Origin: Intestinibacillus sp. Marseille-P6563
GTDB lineage: Bacteria; Bacillota; Clostridia; Oscillospirales; Butyricicoccaceae
Length of the DNA: 64,000 bases
NCBI RefSeq assembly: GCF_900604335.1
Contig: NZ_UWOD01000001.1
Span: forward strand, 1,304,521-1,368,520
Direction: 5' to 3'
In this document: in pieces, positions 1 to 12,144 of the stretch
Position numbering within the stretch: position 1 is the first letter of the stretch
Layout: the number at the start of each line of letters is the position of its first letter
Notes under the pieces: model-generated
Database searches by the model: none
What the model saw: only the letters and a program-made list of their open reading frames with translations
Told to the model about the DNA's origin: nothing
Translations under genes and position numbers: made by a program

Positions 1-309
<309 letters not shown>

Positions 310-338
310 CTATACGATTGCTCCTTCCCTAATCCGCA

Positions 339-4061
<3,723 letters not shown>

Positions 4062-4143
4062 GTTGAACCCATCACTCCTTTTCGTTCGTCCGGGGTGTTT
4101 GTGTGATACGCCGGGTGGCGTGGTTATTTTTCAAATGGAATGC

Positions 4144-4172
4144 TTGCTTTTGCACAGAAATCATGCTATTAT
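4144..4172 (+). promoter_or_regulatory. Probable promoter for the deacetylase gene
   Basis: TTGCTT (4144-4149) and TATTAT (4167-4172), spacer 17 bases, on the plus strand. It overlaps the rpoBC leader and would drive the gene starting at 4390. Confidence 0.4.
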
Positions 4173-4217
4173 GTTGGTAGTTATAAGGTAAATTCCATCG
4201 ATTTCGATAAGCGATTT

Positions 4218-4247
4218 ATTATACCATTATTTTCACCCGAAAGTCAA
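4218..4247 (-). promoter_or_regulatory. rpoBC promoter
   Basis: On the minus strand TTGACT (4247-4242) and TATAAT (4223-4218) are separated by 18 bases. The -10 lies about 155 bases upstream of the rpoB start, leaving a leader of roughly 150 nt. Confidence 0.75.
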
Positions 4248-4303
4248 GAATAATTTTTCATAAATCGTGCATCTATATCCCTTTGTTTTTTTGAAAAGTC
4301 ACC

Positions 4304-4347
4304 ACAAAGCAGGTCGTCGACGCCAAAACGCCGGGGAGCCTGCTTTC
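4304..4347 (+). terminator. Leader hairpin with T-run upstream of the deacetylase gene
   Basis: AAAGCAGG pairs with CCTGCTTT across a 25-base GC-rich loop and is followed by CTTTTTTG. It stands between the putative promoter and the gene, so it could be a leader attenuator or simply an upstream terminator. No known riboswitch core was recognised. Confidence 0.4.
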
Positions 4348-4389
4348 TTTTTTGCATTTCCGCCATACCTACGCTCAAAGGGGGATTTT

Positions 4390-5547
4390 ATGAGAAAACT
4401 GTGGAAATTTCTTTTTCTGCCGCTGTGCGCCCTGTTTTTGGTCCCGTCTGCCGCTGCGGCCGATGAGGCGCCCATCGAAGGCCATCTGGCCAGCCAGACC
4501 TTTTATGTCGATTCATCCCAAAAATCGACGCACGCCTACAACATCGATGGCTATAATTATGTCCGCCTGCGCGATTTTGGCCGCATGCTCGACTACTCGG
4601 TCACCTACGACGAAGACGCCGGCACGGTTTCCATCTCGTCCTCGGGCACCTATGAGGGCGACCGCGACCTTCCCGAAGACAACTGGCCGGAAACGGTCAC
4701 GGCAGCGCCCACCAGCCAGCAAGTGCTGGTCAACGATGCGCCGTCCGACATCCAGGGTTATGAGATCGGCGGCTACAACTACTTTAAGCTGCGCGACCTG
4801 GCTCGGGCGCTGGACATCCAGGCCATCTACGACGGTGCGCGCGAAGCGGTCGAACTGGATAAAACCGCCCATTACTTTGAGCGGCAGGGCAATACCATCA
4901 TTCTGATGTATCACGCCTTCTGCGAAACCGAAGAAGAGGCGCTTTTAAGCCCCACCTTATATACCACGCCCGAGCGCTTCCGCGAGAACATCAACGATCT
5001 GCTCGCCCTGGGCTTTGAACCGCTGACCCTGGAGCAGTATTACAACGGCGAAGCCGACCCCGACAAGAAATATTTCATCGTCACCATTGACGACGGGTAC
5101 TTAAACAATTACGAGATCGCCTATCCCCTGTTGCAGGAGATGCAGTTGCATGCTGATATTTTCTGCGTGGTGCAGGACCTGAGCGGCGGACGGAACAGCC
5201 ATTTCACCTACGATCAAGCGCGTGAAATGGAGGAAAGCGGCTATGTGTCCATTTACAGCCACAACCTGCTGCACGAGCGCGCAACGTCCATGCCCAGCGC
5301 CGAACTGTCCAGCATGTTCAGCACCGCGTATCACAGCCTGTCGCAGGAACTGAAGAAAAAGACCCTCTTCTTGGCATATCCTTACGGCGACCACAACCAA
5401 GAAACCTATCAGCTGGCCAAGCGTGCCGGGTATAAGCTGCAGCTTGTGCAGGGCCGTCAGTTTGCCGCCGACGACATTCTGGTGCGCATGGATATGTATT
5501 ACGATACCGACATCAACACGCTGGTTCAAAATGCGGTCTACAACTAA
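4390..5547 (+). CDS. Secreted polysaccharide deacetylase with copper-amine-oxidase-like stalk repeats
   Basis: Probable exported NodB-fold carbohydrate esterase (385 aa) acting on cell-wall glycans. A Sec signal peptide covers about residues 1-23 and ends in an alanine-rich cleavage region. Two copper-amine-oxidase N-terminal-like repeats follow, with the signatures GYNYVRLRDFGRMLDY and GYNYFKLRDLARALDI. The catalytic domain shows ILMYHAF, TIDDGYLNNY (metal-binding Asp pair), SHNLLH (metal-binding His) and YPYGDHN. The ATG at 4390 was chosen because AGGGGG precedes it and the signal peptide starts there; the frame is open further upstream. It stands alone, divergent from rpoB, and ends at a strong terminator. 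The substrate, peptidoglycan or another polymer, is not evident. Confidence 0.85.
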   Translation: MRKLWKFLFLPLCALFLVPSAAAADEAPIEGHLASQTFYVDSSQKSTHAYNIDGYNYVRLRDFGRMLDYSVTYDEDAGTVSISSSGTYEGDRDLPEDNWPETVTAAPTSQQVLVNDAPSDIQGYEIGGYNYFKLRDLARALDIQAIYDGAREAVELDKTAHYFERQGNTIILMYHAFCETEEEALLSPTLYTTPERFRENINDLLALGFEPLTLEQYYNGEADPDKKYFIVTIDDGYLNNYEIAYPLLQEMQLHADIFCVVQDLSGGRNSHFTYDQAREMEESGYVSIYSHNLLHERATSMPSAELSSMFSTAYHSLSQELKKKTLFLAYPYGDHNQETYQLAKRAGYKLQLVQGRQFAADDILVRMDMYYDTDINTLVQNAVYN

Positions 5548-5554
5548 AAACATC

Positions 5555-5587
5555 AAGACCCCAGCCCATACGGGCCGGGGTCTTTTG
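5555..5587. terminator. Bidirectional intrinsic terminator
   Basis: AAGACCCC...GGGGTCTT with an inner GCCC/GGGC stem, followed by TTTTG. It sits between the convergent deacetylase gene and moaA and can serve both. Confidence 0.85.
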
Positions 5588-6526
5588 TTATCCGCCGATC
5601 TGGGACATGTCACGGCGGATGAACTGGTTTTCGCACAGGTGATGGCGTTCCGGTTTGCACTGCACGCCTTGTCGCAGAAGTTCTTGCAGCGCGGCCGGGT
5701 CGTCCAGCGCAGGCCGCAAATCGATTTCCTCGTTGGAGTGCAGACAGGGTTTGAGTTTGCCGTCAAAGGTGATGCGGATGCGGTTGCAGGCCGCGCAGAA
5801 ATGGCCGCTCAGCGGCGTAATCAGCCCCACCCGGCCTTTGGCGCCCGGCAGGCGGAAATAATGTGCCGGAGCGTGGGCGTCCTGCTCGGTCTCCTGCAGT
5901 TCGGGCAATGCCTCTCGTACCGCCCGGGCGGGCAGGAAATGCGCCTTGGCCCAGTCCTGACAGGTGCCCATGGGCATCAGTTCGATAAACCGCACATCGA
6001 CCGGCCAGTCGCGTGTCCAGTCGGCCAGAACGGCAATCTGTCCTTCGCTCACCCCGCGCACCAGCACAGCGTTGAGCCGCACCTGCCGAAATCCGGCTGC
6101 GAGCGCCGCTTCTATTCCGCGCCGGGCGTCCTGTACATTCCCGCCCGTGAGTGCCTGATAATCGGCTGCATCCAGCGTATCCAAACTGATATTGACTCGC
6201 GTGACCCCGGCGCGGCACAGCCATTCGGCATCCCGCGCAAGGGTGGTGCCGTTGGTGGTGATGGCCCAGTCGATGCCGGGCTGCCGGCACACCCGCTCGA
6301 GCAGGGGCCGCACGCCCGGCCGCACGAGCGGTTCGCCGCCGGTGAACCGGATTTTACGCACCCCCATCGCTGCCAGCGCCTGCACCAGATGCTCGACCTG
6401 CCGGTCGTCCATCGCCGGACGGGCGGAAGCGCGGCCGGGCGGCATGCAGTAGCGGCACCGCAGATTGCAGGCCTCGGTCAAAGAAAGGCGCGCATAGGTG
6501 ATCGCGCGCCCGAAACGATCGGTCAT
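5588..6526 (-). CDS. moaA: GTP 3',8-cyclase MoaA
   Basis: Radical-SAM enzyme for the first step of molybdopterin biosynthesis, 312 aa. The N-terminal cluster motif EACNLRCRYCMPP gives C20-x3-C24-x2-C27, and the second cluster lies in HFCAACNRIRITFDGKLKPCLH. The protein ends in the conserved Gly-Gly (SQIGG). The ATG at 6526 has GGGAG eight bases upstream. The frame is open to 6628, but that extra N-terminus is not family-like. No other moa, moe or molybdoenzyme gene is in the window, so this copy is solitary here. Confidence 0.93.
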   Translation of the reverse strand: MTDRFGRAITYARLSLTEACNLRCRYCMPPGRASARPAMDDRQVEHLVQALAAMGVRKIRFTGGEPLVRPGVRPLLERVCRQPGIDWAITTNGTTLARDAEWLCRAGVTRVNISLDTLDAADYQALTGGNVQDARRGIEAALAAGFRQVRLNAVLVRGVSEGQIAVLADWTRDWPVDVRFIELMPMGTCQDWAKAHFLPARAVREALPELQETEQDAHAPAHYFRLPGAKGRVGLITPLSGHFCAACNRIRITFDGKLKPCLHSNEEIDLRPALDDPAALQELLRQGVQCKPERHHLCENQFIRRDMSQIGG

Positions 6527-6627
6527 ACCAAAAGCTCCCATATCCCGCGCCATGCGGCGCGGATGTTTTTCCTCCATTATAAGCCCCTGCCGCGCAGGCG
6601 GCAAGCGGTTTTCGCCGAAAGAAAGCA

Positions 6628-6658
6628 CAGGCCCCGGATATCTGTCCGGGGCCTGCGT
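6628..6658 (-). terminator. Terminator after the amt-PII gene
   Basis: Ten-base perfect stem CAGGCCCCGG/CCGGGGCCTG with an 8-base loop, between amt (stop at 6709) and moaA on the minus strand. The T-tract is interrupted (GTGCTTTCTTTC). Confidence 0.65.
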
Positions 6659-6708
6659 TTGTGAAAAGGGAAGATGATAAAATGGGAGATTCCCTTTTTA
6701 TCCAAAAG

Positions 6709-8430
6709 TTAGTCCTGCAAGGCATCGTACCCGCTCTGGCCGGTACGGACCTTGACCACGTCCACAACGTCGTAAACAAAGATCTTGCCGTCGCCGATGT
6801 GACCGGTGTACAGCGCCTTCTTGGCTGCATCCACAACCGTATCGACCGGGATAGCCGTGACGACGATCTCCATCTTGACCTTGGGCAGCAGGGTGACATC
6901 CAGTTCGGCGCCGCGGTAGTATTCGGCTGCGCCCTTCTGCTGGCCAAAGCCCATAACGTTGGTGACCGTCATACCGGTGACACCGATATCGTTCATGGTA
7001 TCCTTGAGTGCTTCCAGACGGGACTGTTTGGCCAGGATGACCACCTTGTGGATACCGCTCGCGCCGTTATCCGTCGATACGCGGGTAACCGGTACGGCCT
7101 GCTCGGCAGGCGCCGGCATGCCTTCGGCGGCCTTGGCTTCGCGTTCGCCCGCCTTGGTGCCCAGCACCTGCGGCACGGGCATAAAGTCAGCGTAAGCAGA
7201 TGCCAAACCGTGTTCAGGCTTATCCAGACCCATGACTTCTTCTTCGCGGGAAACTCGCAGACCCATGGTGTGCTTGATGATCTGGAACACAATGGTCATG
7301 GTAACGGCAACCCAGGCGATGACGCAAACCATACCAAGAAGCTGCACAAGCAGGGCATGGGCGCCGCCGCCGTAGAACAGGCCCACGGGTGCGACATTGT
7401 TGGTGCCGTATTCGTAGTAACCGAACAGGCCGACCATGATGGTACCGGTCGCACCGCACAAGCCATGTACGCCAACCGCACCAACCGGGTCATCGACCTT
7501 GAGCTTCTGGTCGACAAATTCAATGCCAAAAACAACAACCAGACCGGCAATGATGCCGATGATGGCTGCGCCAGCCGGTGTGACCGTATCACAGCCCGCC
7601 GTAATGGCGACCAGGCCGGCCAAAGAGCCGTTGAGCGTCATGGAAACATCGGGCTTCTTATACCGCGCCCAGGTGATGAACATAACCGTTACGGTCGCCA
7701 TCGCAGCCGCGAGGTTGGTGGTCACAAAGACACGGGCTGCGGTTTCGGCAGCGCCGTCGGCCAAAGCGACCGTCGAAGCGCCGTTAAACCCAAACCAGCA
7801 GAACCACAGGATGAATACGCCGAGTGCGCCCAGGGTCAGAGAGTGGCCCGGAATCGCACGCGCCTTGCCGTCCTTGGTATACTTGCCGATACGCGGCCCC
7901 AGAATGGAAGCGCCGACGAATGCCGCCACGCCGCCGACCATATGAACCGCTGTGGAACCAGCAAAGTCATGGAAGCCGAGTTCACTCAGCCAGCCGCCGC
8001 CCCAGATCCAGTGCCCGGAAACCGGGTAAATAATCGCCGAAATCACGGCAGAATACACACAATACGCCGAAAACTTGGTACGCTCGGCCATGGCGCCCGA
8101 TACGATCGTCGCCGCGGTCGCGCAGAACACGGTCTGGAAGATCAGCGTCGCCCAGTCGTAGCCCTCGCCGACGGCGCCGTCGGTGAAGAAATCAAACCCG
8201 CCGAAAAACGGGCTGGCGGCTCCGAACATGATGCCAAAGCCCAGGATCCAGAAGATCGGCGTGCCCAGGCAGAAGTCCATCAGGTTCTTCATAATGATGT
8301 TGCCGGCGTTCTTCGCGCGGGTGAAGCCGGTTTCGACCATGGCAAAGCCGGCCTGCATGAAGAACACCAGCGCCGCGCCCAGCAGGACCCAGCCCGTATT
8401 GAGCGCAGTTGCAAGATTTGCAAGTTCCAT
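6709..8430 (-). CDS. Ammonium transporter fused to a PII (GlnB-like) regulator
   Basis: A 573-aa fusion. Residues 1 to about 400 form an Amt/Rh ammonium channel with about 11 membrane segments and the family motifs FMQAGFAMVETGF and GHWIWGGGWL. A linker rich in Ala, Glu and Pro leads to a complete PII domain (about 460-573). The PII part has the T-loop region GFGQQKGAAEYYRGAE, the LPKVKMEIVV strand and the GDGKIFV motif. PII proteins normally dock onto Amt trimers, so the fusion builds the nucleotide/2-oxoglutarate-sensing plug into the channel. The gene lies 74 bases after glnN, and an attenuator hairpin in that gap probably decides how much read-through it receives. Confidence 0.93.
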   Translation of the reverse strand: MELANLATALNTGWVLLGAALVFFMQAGFAMVETGFTRAKNAGNIIMKNLMDFCLGTPIFWILGFGIMFGAASPFFGGFDFFTDGAVGEGYDWATLIFQTVFCATAATIVSGAMAERTKFSAYCVYSAVISAIIYPVSGHWIWGGGWLSELGFHDFAGSTAVHMVGGVAAFVGASILGPRIGKYTKDGKARAIPGHSLTLGALGVFILWFCWFGFNGASTVALADGAAETAARVFVTTNLAAAMATVTVMFITWARYKKPDVSMTLNGSLAGLVAITAGCDTVTPAGAAIIGIIAGLVVVFGIEFVDQKLKVDDPVGAVGVHGLCGATGTIMVGLFGYYEYGTNNVAPVGLFYGGGAHALLVQLLGMVCVIAWVAVTMTIVFQIIKHTMGLRVSREEEVMGLDKPEHGLASAYADFMPVPQVLGTKAGEREAKAAEGMPAPAEQAVPVTRVSTDNGASGIHKVVILAKQSRLEALKDTMNDIGVTGMTVTNVMGFGQQKGAAEYYRGAELDVTLLPKVKMEIVVTAIPVDTVVDAAKKALYTGHIGDGKIFVYDVVDVVKVRTGQSGYDALQD

Positions 8431-8454
8431 AAGATAACCCCCCCTGAAAATTCA

Positions 8455-8495
8455 AAAGGCGTGTACCCCCTTGGTCTTGGGAGGTACACGCCTTT
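8455..8495 (-). terminator. glnN-amt intergenic terminator/attenuator
   Basis: On the minus strand AAAGGCGTGTACC pairs with GGTACACGCCTTT (13 bp), followed by TGAATTTTC. Its 5' arm overlaps the AAAGGC-loop hairpin at 8485-8500, so the two structures exclude one another. Confidence 0.75.
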
Positions 8496-8500
8496 GTGTA
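8485..8500 (-). promoter_or_regulatory. ANTAR-type hexaloop hairpin before amt
   Basis: TACAC-AAAGGC-GTGTA: a 5-bp stem closing a six-base loop with A at position 1 and G at position 4, the loop rule described for ANTAR target RNAs. It begins 4 bases after the glnN stop codon and shares its loop and 3' arm with the 5' arm of the terminator. Confidence 0.65.
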
Positions 8501-8504
8501 TCAG

Positions 8505-10580
8505 TTAAACATAAAACAGCATTTCGCCGTAGGTCGGCAGCGGCCAATCGGATGCTGCCACCTGGGTTTCGAGTGCATCGGCCACCGCACGTGCGGCATC
8601 CATGGCAGCAATGACCGTATCGTGGTAATACTGTGCCGCCTGCTGCACGTCCGCCGGGATGGTTTCGAGCGCCTGTGCCAGCGCGTCGCGCTTTTGCATC
8701 AGGTCGGCCGTCTGTTCGGCCAAGTCACGTGCCAGCTGGGTCTCCGCCGACGCCTGAACACCGATGGATGCCTTGGCCGCCGCACTCTGGGCCACCTTGC
8801 CCGAGTAAGCGACCACTGCCGGGATAATCTGGCGGCTCAGCAGTTCGAGCGAGGTCAGCGCTTCGATCTGGATGGTCTTAGCATATTCTTCGAGCAGGAT
8901 TTCTTCACGCGACTGCATCTCGGCCTGCGTATAAACGCCGTGCGCCTGGAACAGCTTGACGTTCTTGTCGTCAGTGTAGTGCGGCAGCGCTTCCGGGGTG
9001 GACTTGAGGTTCATCAGCCCACGCTTTTCGGCTTCGATCGGCCAATCAGCGCCGTAGCCGTTGCCGTTGAAGATGATGCGGCGGTGCGCCTTGATCTCGC
9101 GGCGGATGAGCGTACCGAGGGCAGCGTCGAAATCGCTGGCGGCTTCCAGTTCGTCGGCGAACTGGCGCAATTCCTCGGCGACCGCGGTGTTGAGCATGAT
9201 GTTGGGGCAGGCAATGTTGAGCGCCGAACCCAGCATACGGAATTCAAACTTGTTGCCGGTAAAGGCAAAGGGCGAGGTGCGGTTGCGGTCGGTCGTATCC
9301 TTGGGGATGGGCGGCAATACAGCGGCGCCAATGTCCATCATGGTCTTAGCTGCATCGGTGTAGTCGACGCCCGACACGATGGCATCCAAAATAGCTTCCA
9401 GTTCCTCGCCGACGAACATGGACATGATCGCCGGCGGCGCTTCGTTTGCGCCCAAACGGTGGTCATTGCCGGCCGACGCGACCGAAATGCGCAGCAGATC
9501 CTGGTATTCGTCCACTGCCTTGATGACTGCGGTCAAAAACAGCAGGAACTGGGCATTGGCCGACGGGCTCTTGCCCGGCTCGAGCAGGTTTTCACCCGCA
9601 TCGGTGGAGATCGACCAGTTGTTGTGCTTGCCCGAACCATTGACGCCCTCAAACGGCTTTTCGTGCAGCAGGCAGACAAAGCCATGCTTATCCGCCACGC
9701 GCTTCATGACCTCCATGGTCAGCTGGTTGTGGTCGGTGGCGATGTTGGTGGTGGTAAAGATGGGCGCCATTTCATGCTGGCAGGGTGCGACTTCGTTGTG
9801 CTCGGTCTTGGAATAAATGCCAAGCTTCCAAAGTTCCTCGTCCAGATCCTCCATAAAGGCCTTGACGCGCGGACGGATGGAACCAAAGTAATGATCCTCC
9901 ATCTCCTGCCCCTTGGGCGCCTTGGCGCCAAAGAGCGTGCGGCCGGTCAGAATCAAATCCGGACGCTGCGCATAATGCTTCTTATCGATCAGGAAATATT
10001 CCTGCTCGGGGCCGACCGTGGTGGTCACACGCTTGACATCCTTGCCAAAGAGCTTTAAAACCCGGCAGGCCTGGTTGCTGATGGCGTCCATCGAGCGCAG
10101 CAGCGGGGTCTTTTTATCGAGCACCTCGCCGGTGTAGGAGCAGAACGCCGTCGGGATGCACAAGGTGTTATCCTTAATAAACGCATAGGAGGTCGGGTCC
10201 CAGGCCGTGTAGCCGCGGGCCTCAAAGGTCGCACGCAGACCGCCCGACGGGAACGAAGACGCATCCGGTTCGCCCTTGATGAGCTCCTTGCCCGAAAACT
10301 CCATAATGACCGCGCCATCGCCGCACGGGGATAGGAACGAGTCGTGCTTTTCAGCCGTCACGCCGGTCATGGGCTGGAACCAGTGGGTGAAGTGCGTCGC
10401 GCCCTTGGAGATGGCCCAGTCCTTCATCGCGTTGGCGACCACGCCTGCGATCTGGGGGTCGAGCGCTGTGCCCTCGGTCATGGTGCGCTTGAGCGCCTTA
10501 TAGGTTTCCTTGGGCAGCCGTTCCTTCATGGCAGCTTCGTTAAACACCATGCTGCCGAACAATTCGGGTACATTCCGCAT
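8505..10580 (-). CDS. glnN: Glutamine synthetase type III
   Basis: ATP-dependent glutamate-ammonia ligase of the large GSIII class, 691 aa. Recognisable segments are the N-terminal HWFQPMTG and EKHDSFL, then [10 protein letters not shown], the metal/glutamate site region [18 protein letters not shown] and [17 protein letters not shown]. It starts at ATG 10580 after AGGAGG. Its promoter is near-perfect consensus, but an intrinsic terminator stands in the short leader, so expression is probably set by attenuation. The gene is followed by the Amt-PII fusion. A second, type I synthetase lies in the divergent glt operon. Confidence 0.96.
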   Translation of the reverse strand: MRNVPELFGSMVFNEAAMKERLPKETYKALKRTMTEGTALDPQIAGVVANAMKDWAISKGATHFTHWFQPMTGVTAEKHDSFLSPCGDGAVIMEFSGKELIKGEPDASSFPSGGLRATFEARGYTAWDPTSYAFIKDNTLCIPTAFCSYTGEVLDKKTPLLRSMDAISNQACRVLKLFGKDVKRVTTTVGPEQEYFLIDKKHYAQRPDLILTGRTLFGAKAPKGQEMEDHYFGSIRPRVKAFMEDLDEELWKLGIYSKTEHNEVAPCQHEMAPIFTTTNIATDHNQLTMEVMKRVADKHGFVCLLHEKPFEGVNGSGKHNNWSISTDAGENLLEPGKSPSANAQFLLFLTAVIKAVDEYQDLLRISVASAGNDHRLGANEAPPAIMSMFVGEELEAILDAIVSGVDYTDAAKTMMDIGAAVLPPIPKDTTDRNRTSPFAFTGNKFEFRMLGSALNIACPNIMLNTAVAEELRQFADELEAASDFDAALGTLIRREIKAHRRIIFNGNGYGADWPIEAEKRGLMNLKSTPEALPHYTDDKNVKLFQAHGVYTQAEMQSREEILLEEYAKTIQIEALTSLELLSRQIIPAVVAYSGKVAQSAAAKASIGVQASAETQLARDLAEQTADLMQKRDALAQALETIPADVQQAAQYYHDTVIAAMDAARAVADALETQVAASDWPLPTYGEMLFYV

Positions 10581-10621
10581 TGTCTTTTCCTCCTAAGTAT
10601 TCAAGATGTGCCGGGGAAAAA

Positions 10622-10658
10622 AGAAAAAGCGCCGCAGTCAAATCTTTGACCGCAGCGC
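10622..10658 (-). terminator. glnN leader terminator
   Basis: Fourteen-base stem (10658-10645 with 10642-10629, two G-T pairs) followed by CTTTTTCTTTTTT. It lies between the promoter and the glnN start, so it must be suppressed for glnN to be made. Confidence 0.85.
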
Positions 10659-10666
10659 CTTTGCTG
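10653..10666 (-). promoter_or_regulatory. ANTAR-type hexaloop hairpin in the glnN leader
   Basis: CAGC-AAAGGC-GCTG: a 4-bp stem with the loop AAAGGC, starting about 6 bases after the predicted transcription start. Its 3' arm is part of the terminator's 5' arm, so forming it would block the terminator. Confidence 0.65.
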
Positions 10667-10678
10667 TTCACGAGCCAA

Positions 10679-10707
10679 ATTATAGGCCGGTTTTGCAGCT
10701 TTGTCAA
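10679..10707 (-). promoter_or_regulatory. glnN promoter (perfect consensus)
   Basis: TTGACA (10707-10702), 17-base spacer, TATAAT (10684-10679) on the minus strand. Transcription should begin near 10672. Confidence 0.9.
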
Positions 10708-10840
10708 GGCGTTTTTCCAGGTAAATTTTTATTTTTACCGAACTTCGCCGCATTTTACAAGGCATTCCCCCTTTTTTCTCCCCCGTTTTATGAAAAATGC
10801 AAGAAATGAATTCTCCTCCTGCATTTTCGCATTTTTCCTC

Positions 10841-10869
10841 TTGACCATTGCCCGCCCGTGCGGTACAAT
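10841..10869 (+). promoter_or_regulatory. glt operon promoter
   Basis: TTGACC (10841-10846), 17-base spacer, TACAAT (10864-10869). The predicted start near 10876 leaves a leader of about 170 nt before the first gene. Confidence 0.85.
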
Positions 10870-10877
10870 AAGCCCAT

Positions 10878-10891
10878 GAACAAAGGCGTTC
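10878..10891 (+). promoter_or_regulatory. ANTAR-type hexaloop hairpin in the glt leader
   Basis: GAAC-AAAGGC-GTTC: a 4-bp stem with the loop AAAGGC, at the extreme 5' end of the transcript. The loop and next base (10882-10888) also form the 5' arm of the terminator that follows. Confidence 0.65.
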
Positions 10892-10956
10892 CTCCAGATA
10901 GCAGAACTGCTAGAGGGCTTCCCCTCTCTGCTGCGCTCTGGATGAGCGCCTTTTTT
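10882..10956 (+). terminator. glt leader terminator
   Basis: AAAGGCG (10882-10888) pairs with CGCCTTT (10947-10953) around inner stems CCAGA/TCTGG, AGCAG/CTGCT and AGAGGG/CCCTCT; a run of six T follows. It precedes the operon and can act as an attenuator. Confidence 0.75.
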
Positions 10957-11046
10957 CGTTTTCCGGGCAGGGACGCCCGGTTTGGCAGCCCCTTTTTCAT
11001 TACAAATCGGAGCTGCCTTGTGATTTTTGTGAGGAGGGAGATCCCC

Positions 11047-12144
11047 ATGCTTTTGAAAGAAGGTCAAGTCCGCATCCCGGCCGGCTGCGCCATCTCCGGC
11101 ATCTTCCATAAGGACGGCAAACGTGAAAATGGTGAAAACATCATTCGCTCGATCGCTACCATGCACGACCGCTCCAATGGACTGGGCGGCGGTTTTGCCG
11201 CCTATGGCATTTATCCGGAATATAAAGATGATTATGCGTTCCACGTGTTTTTCGACGACGAGCGCGCCAAGGAGGCGTGTGAAGCCTTCTTAAAAAAGAA
11301 TTTTGAGGTCATCTCCATGGCCAAGATCCCGACCCGCCGGCACCCCCGCATCACCGACGAGCCCATGATCTTCCGCTATTTTGTCCAGCCGCTGCCGACC
11401 GTTCTCGAGTTTTCGCAGCTCGACGAACGCGAATTCGTCGCCCGCCGCGTCATCTATGTCAACCACAACATCGACGGCGCGTACATCTTCTCTTCGGGCA
11501 AGAATGTCGGTGTCTTCAAGGCCAACGGCTACCCCGAAGATGTCGGCGAATACTACATGCTGGAAAACTATGAGGCTTACTCGTGGACCTGCCATGGCCG
11601 CTATCCGACCAACACCCCCGGCTGGTGGGGCGGCGCGCATCCGTTTGCGCTGCTGGACACCACGGTCGTCCACAACGGCGAAATTTCCAGCTATGACGCC
11701 AACCGCCGGTTTATTGAGATGTTCGGTTATTCGTGCGACCTGCTGACCGACACCGAGGTCATTACCTATATTATCGATTACCTGGGCCGCAAGCTGGGGC
11801 TGACCTATCCCGAGATCGCCAATGTCATTGCCGCGCCCTTCTGGTCGACCATTGAAAGCAAGGAACCGGCCGAGCGCGAGCGCCTGACCTACTTGCGCAA
11901 CGCATTCGCTTCCCTGCTCGTCACCGGCCCGTTCTCCATCCTGGTGGGCTTTGACGGCGGCCTGATGGCCCTCAATGACCGTCTGAAGCTGCGCTCGATG
12001 GTGGTCGGCGAAAAGGACGAAACGGTCTATATCGCGTCCGAAGAATGCGCCATCCGCGTAGTGGAACCCGAGCTGGACCGCATCTGGGCGCCGCGCGGCG
12101 GCGAAGCGGTCATCGTCCATTTAAATGATAGGGGGCAGCAGTAA
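11047..12144 (+). CDS. Class II glutamine amidotransferase subunit of split glutamate synthase
   Basis: Glutaminase subunit (365 aa) of an archaeal-type, multi-gene glutamate synthase; it releases ammonia from glutamine for the synthase subunit. The probable nucleophile is Cys14 in PAGCAISGIF, which would need removal of a short N-terminal stretch as in other Ntn amidotransferases. Further family signs are GRYPTNTPGWWGGAHPF and VVHNGEISSYDANRRF. ATG 11047 has GAGGGAG upstream; the frame is open to 10858 across the leader terminator, which is not plausible as coding. Its TAA shares one base with the ATG of the next gene. First gene of a seven-gene operon. Confidence 0.88.
   Translation: MLLKEGQVRIPAGCAISGIFHKDGKRENGENIIRSIATMHDRSNGLGGGFAAYGIYPEYKDDYAFHVFFDDERAKEACEAFLKKNFEVISMAKIPTRRHPRITDEPMIFRYFVQPLPTVLEFSQLDEREFVARRVIYVNHNIDGAYIFSSGKNVGVFKANGYPEDVGEYYMLENYEAYSWTCHGRYPTNTPGWWGGAHPFALLDTTVVHNGEISSYDANRRFIEMFGYSCDLLTDTEVITYIIDYLGRKLGLTYPEIANVIAAPFWSTIESKEPAERERLTYLRNAFASLLVTGPFSILVGFDGGLMALNDRLKLRSMVVGEKDETVYIASEECAIRVVEPELDRIWAPRGGEAVIVHLNDRGQQ

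Noticed and set aside
4304-4347. Riboswitch before the deacetylase gene
   Set aside because: Only one hairpin with a T-run is visible; no conserved aptamer core was recognised.
6661-8508. Plus-strand frame of 615 codons opposite the amt-PII gene
   Set aside because: Antisense shadow of a well-supported gene; its start lies inside the amt terminator region.
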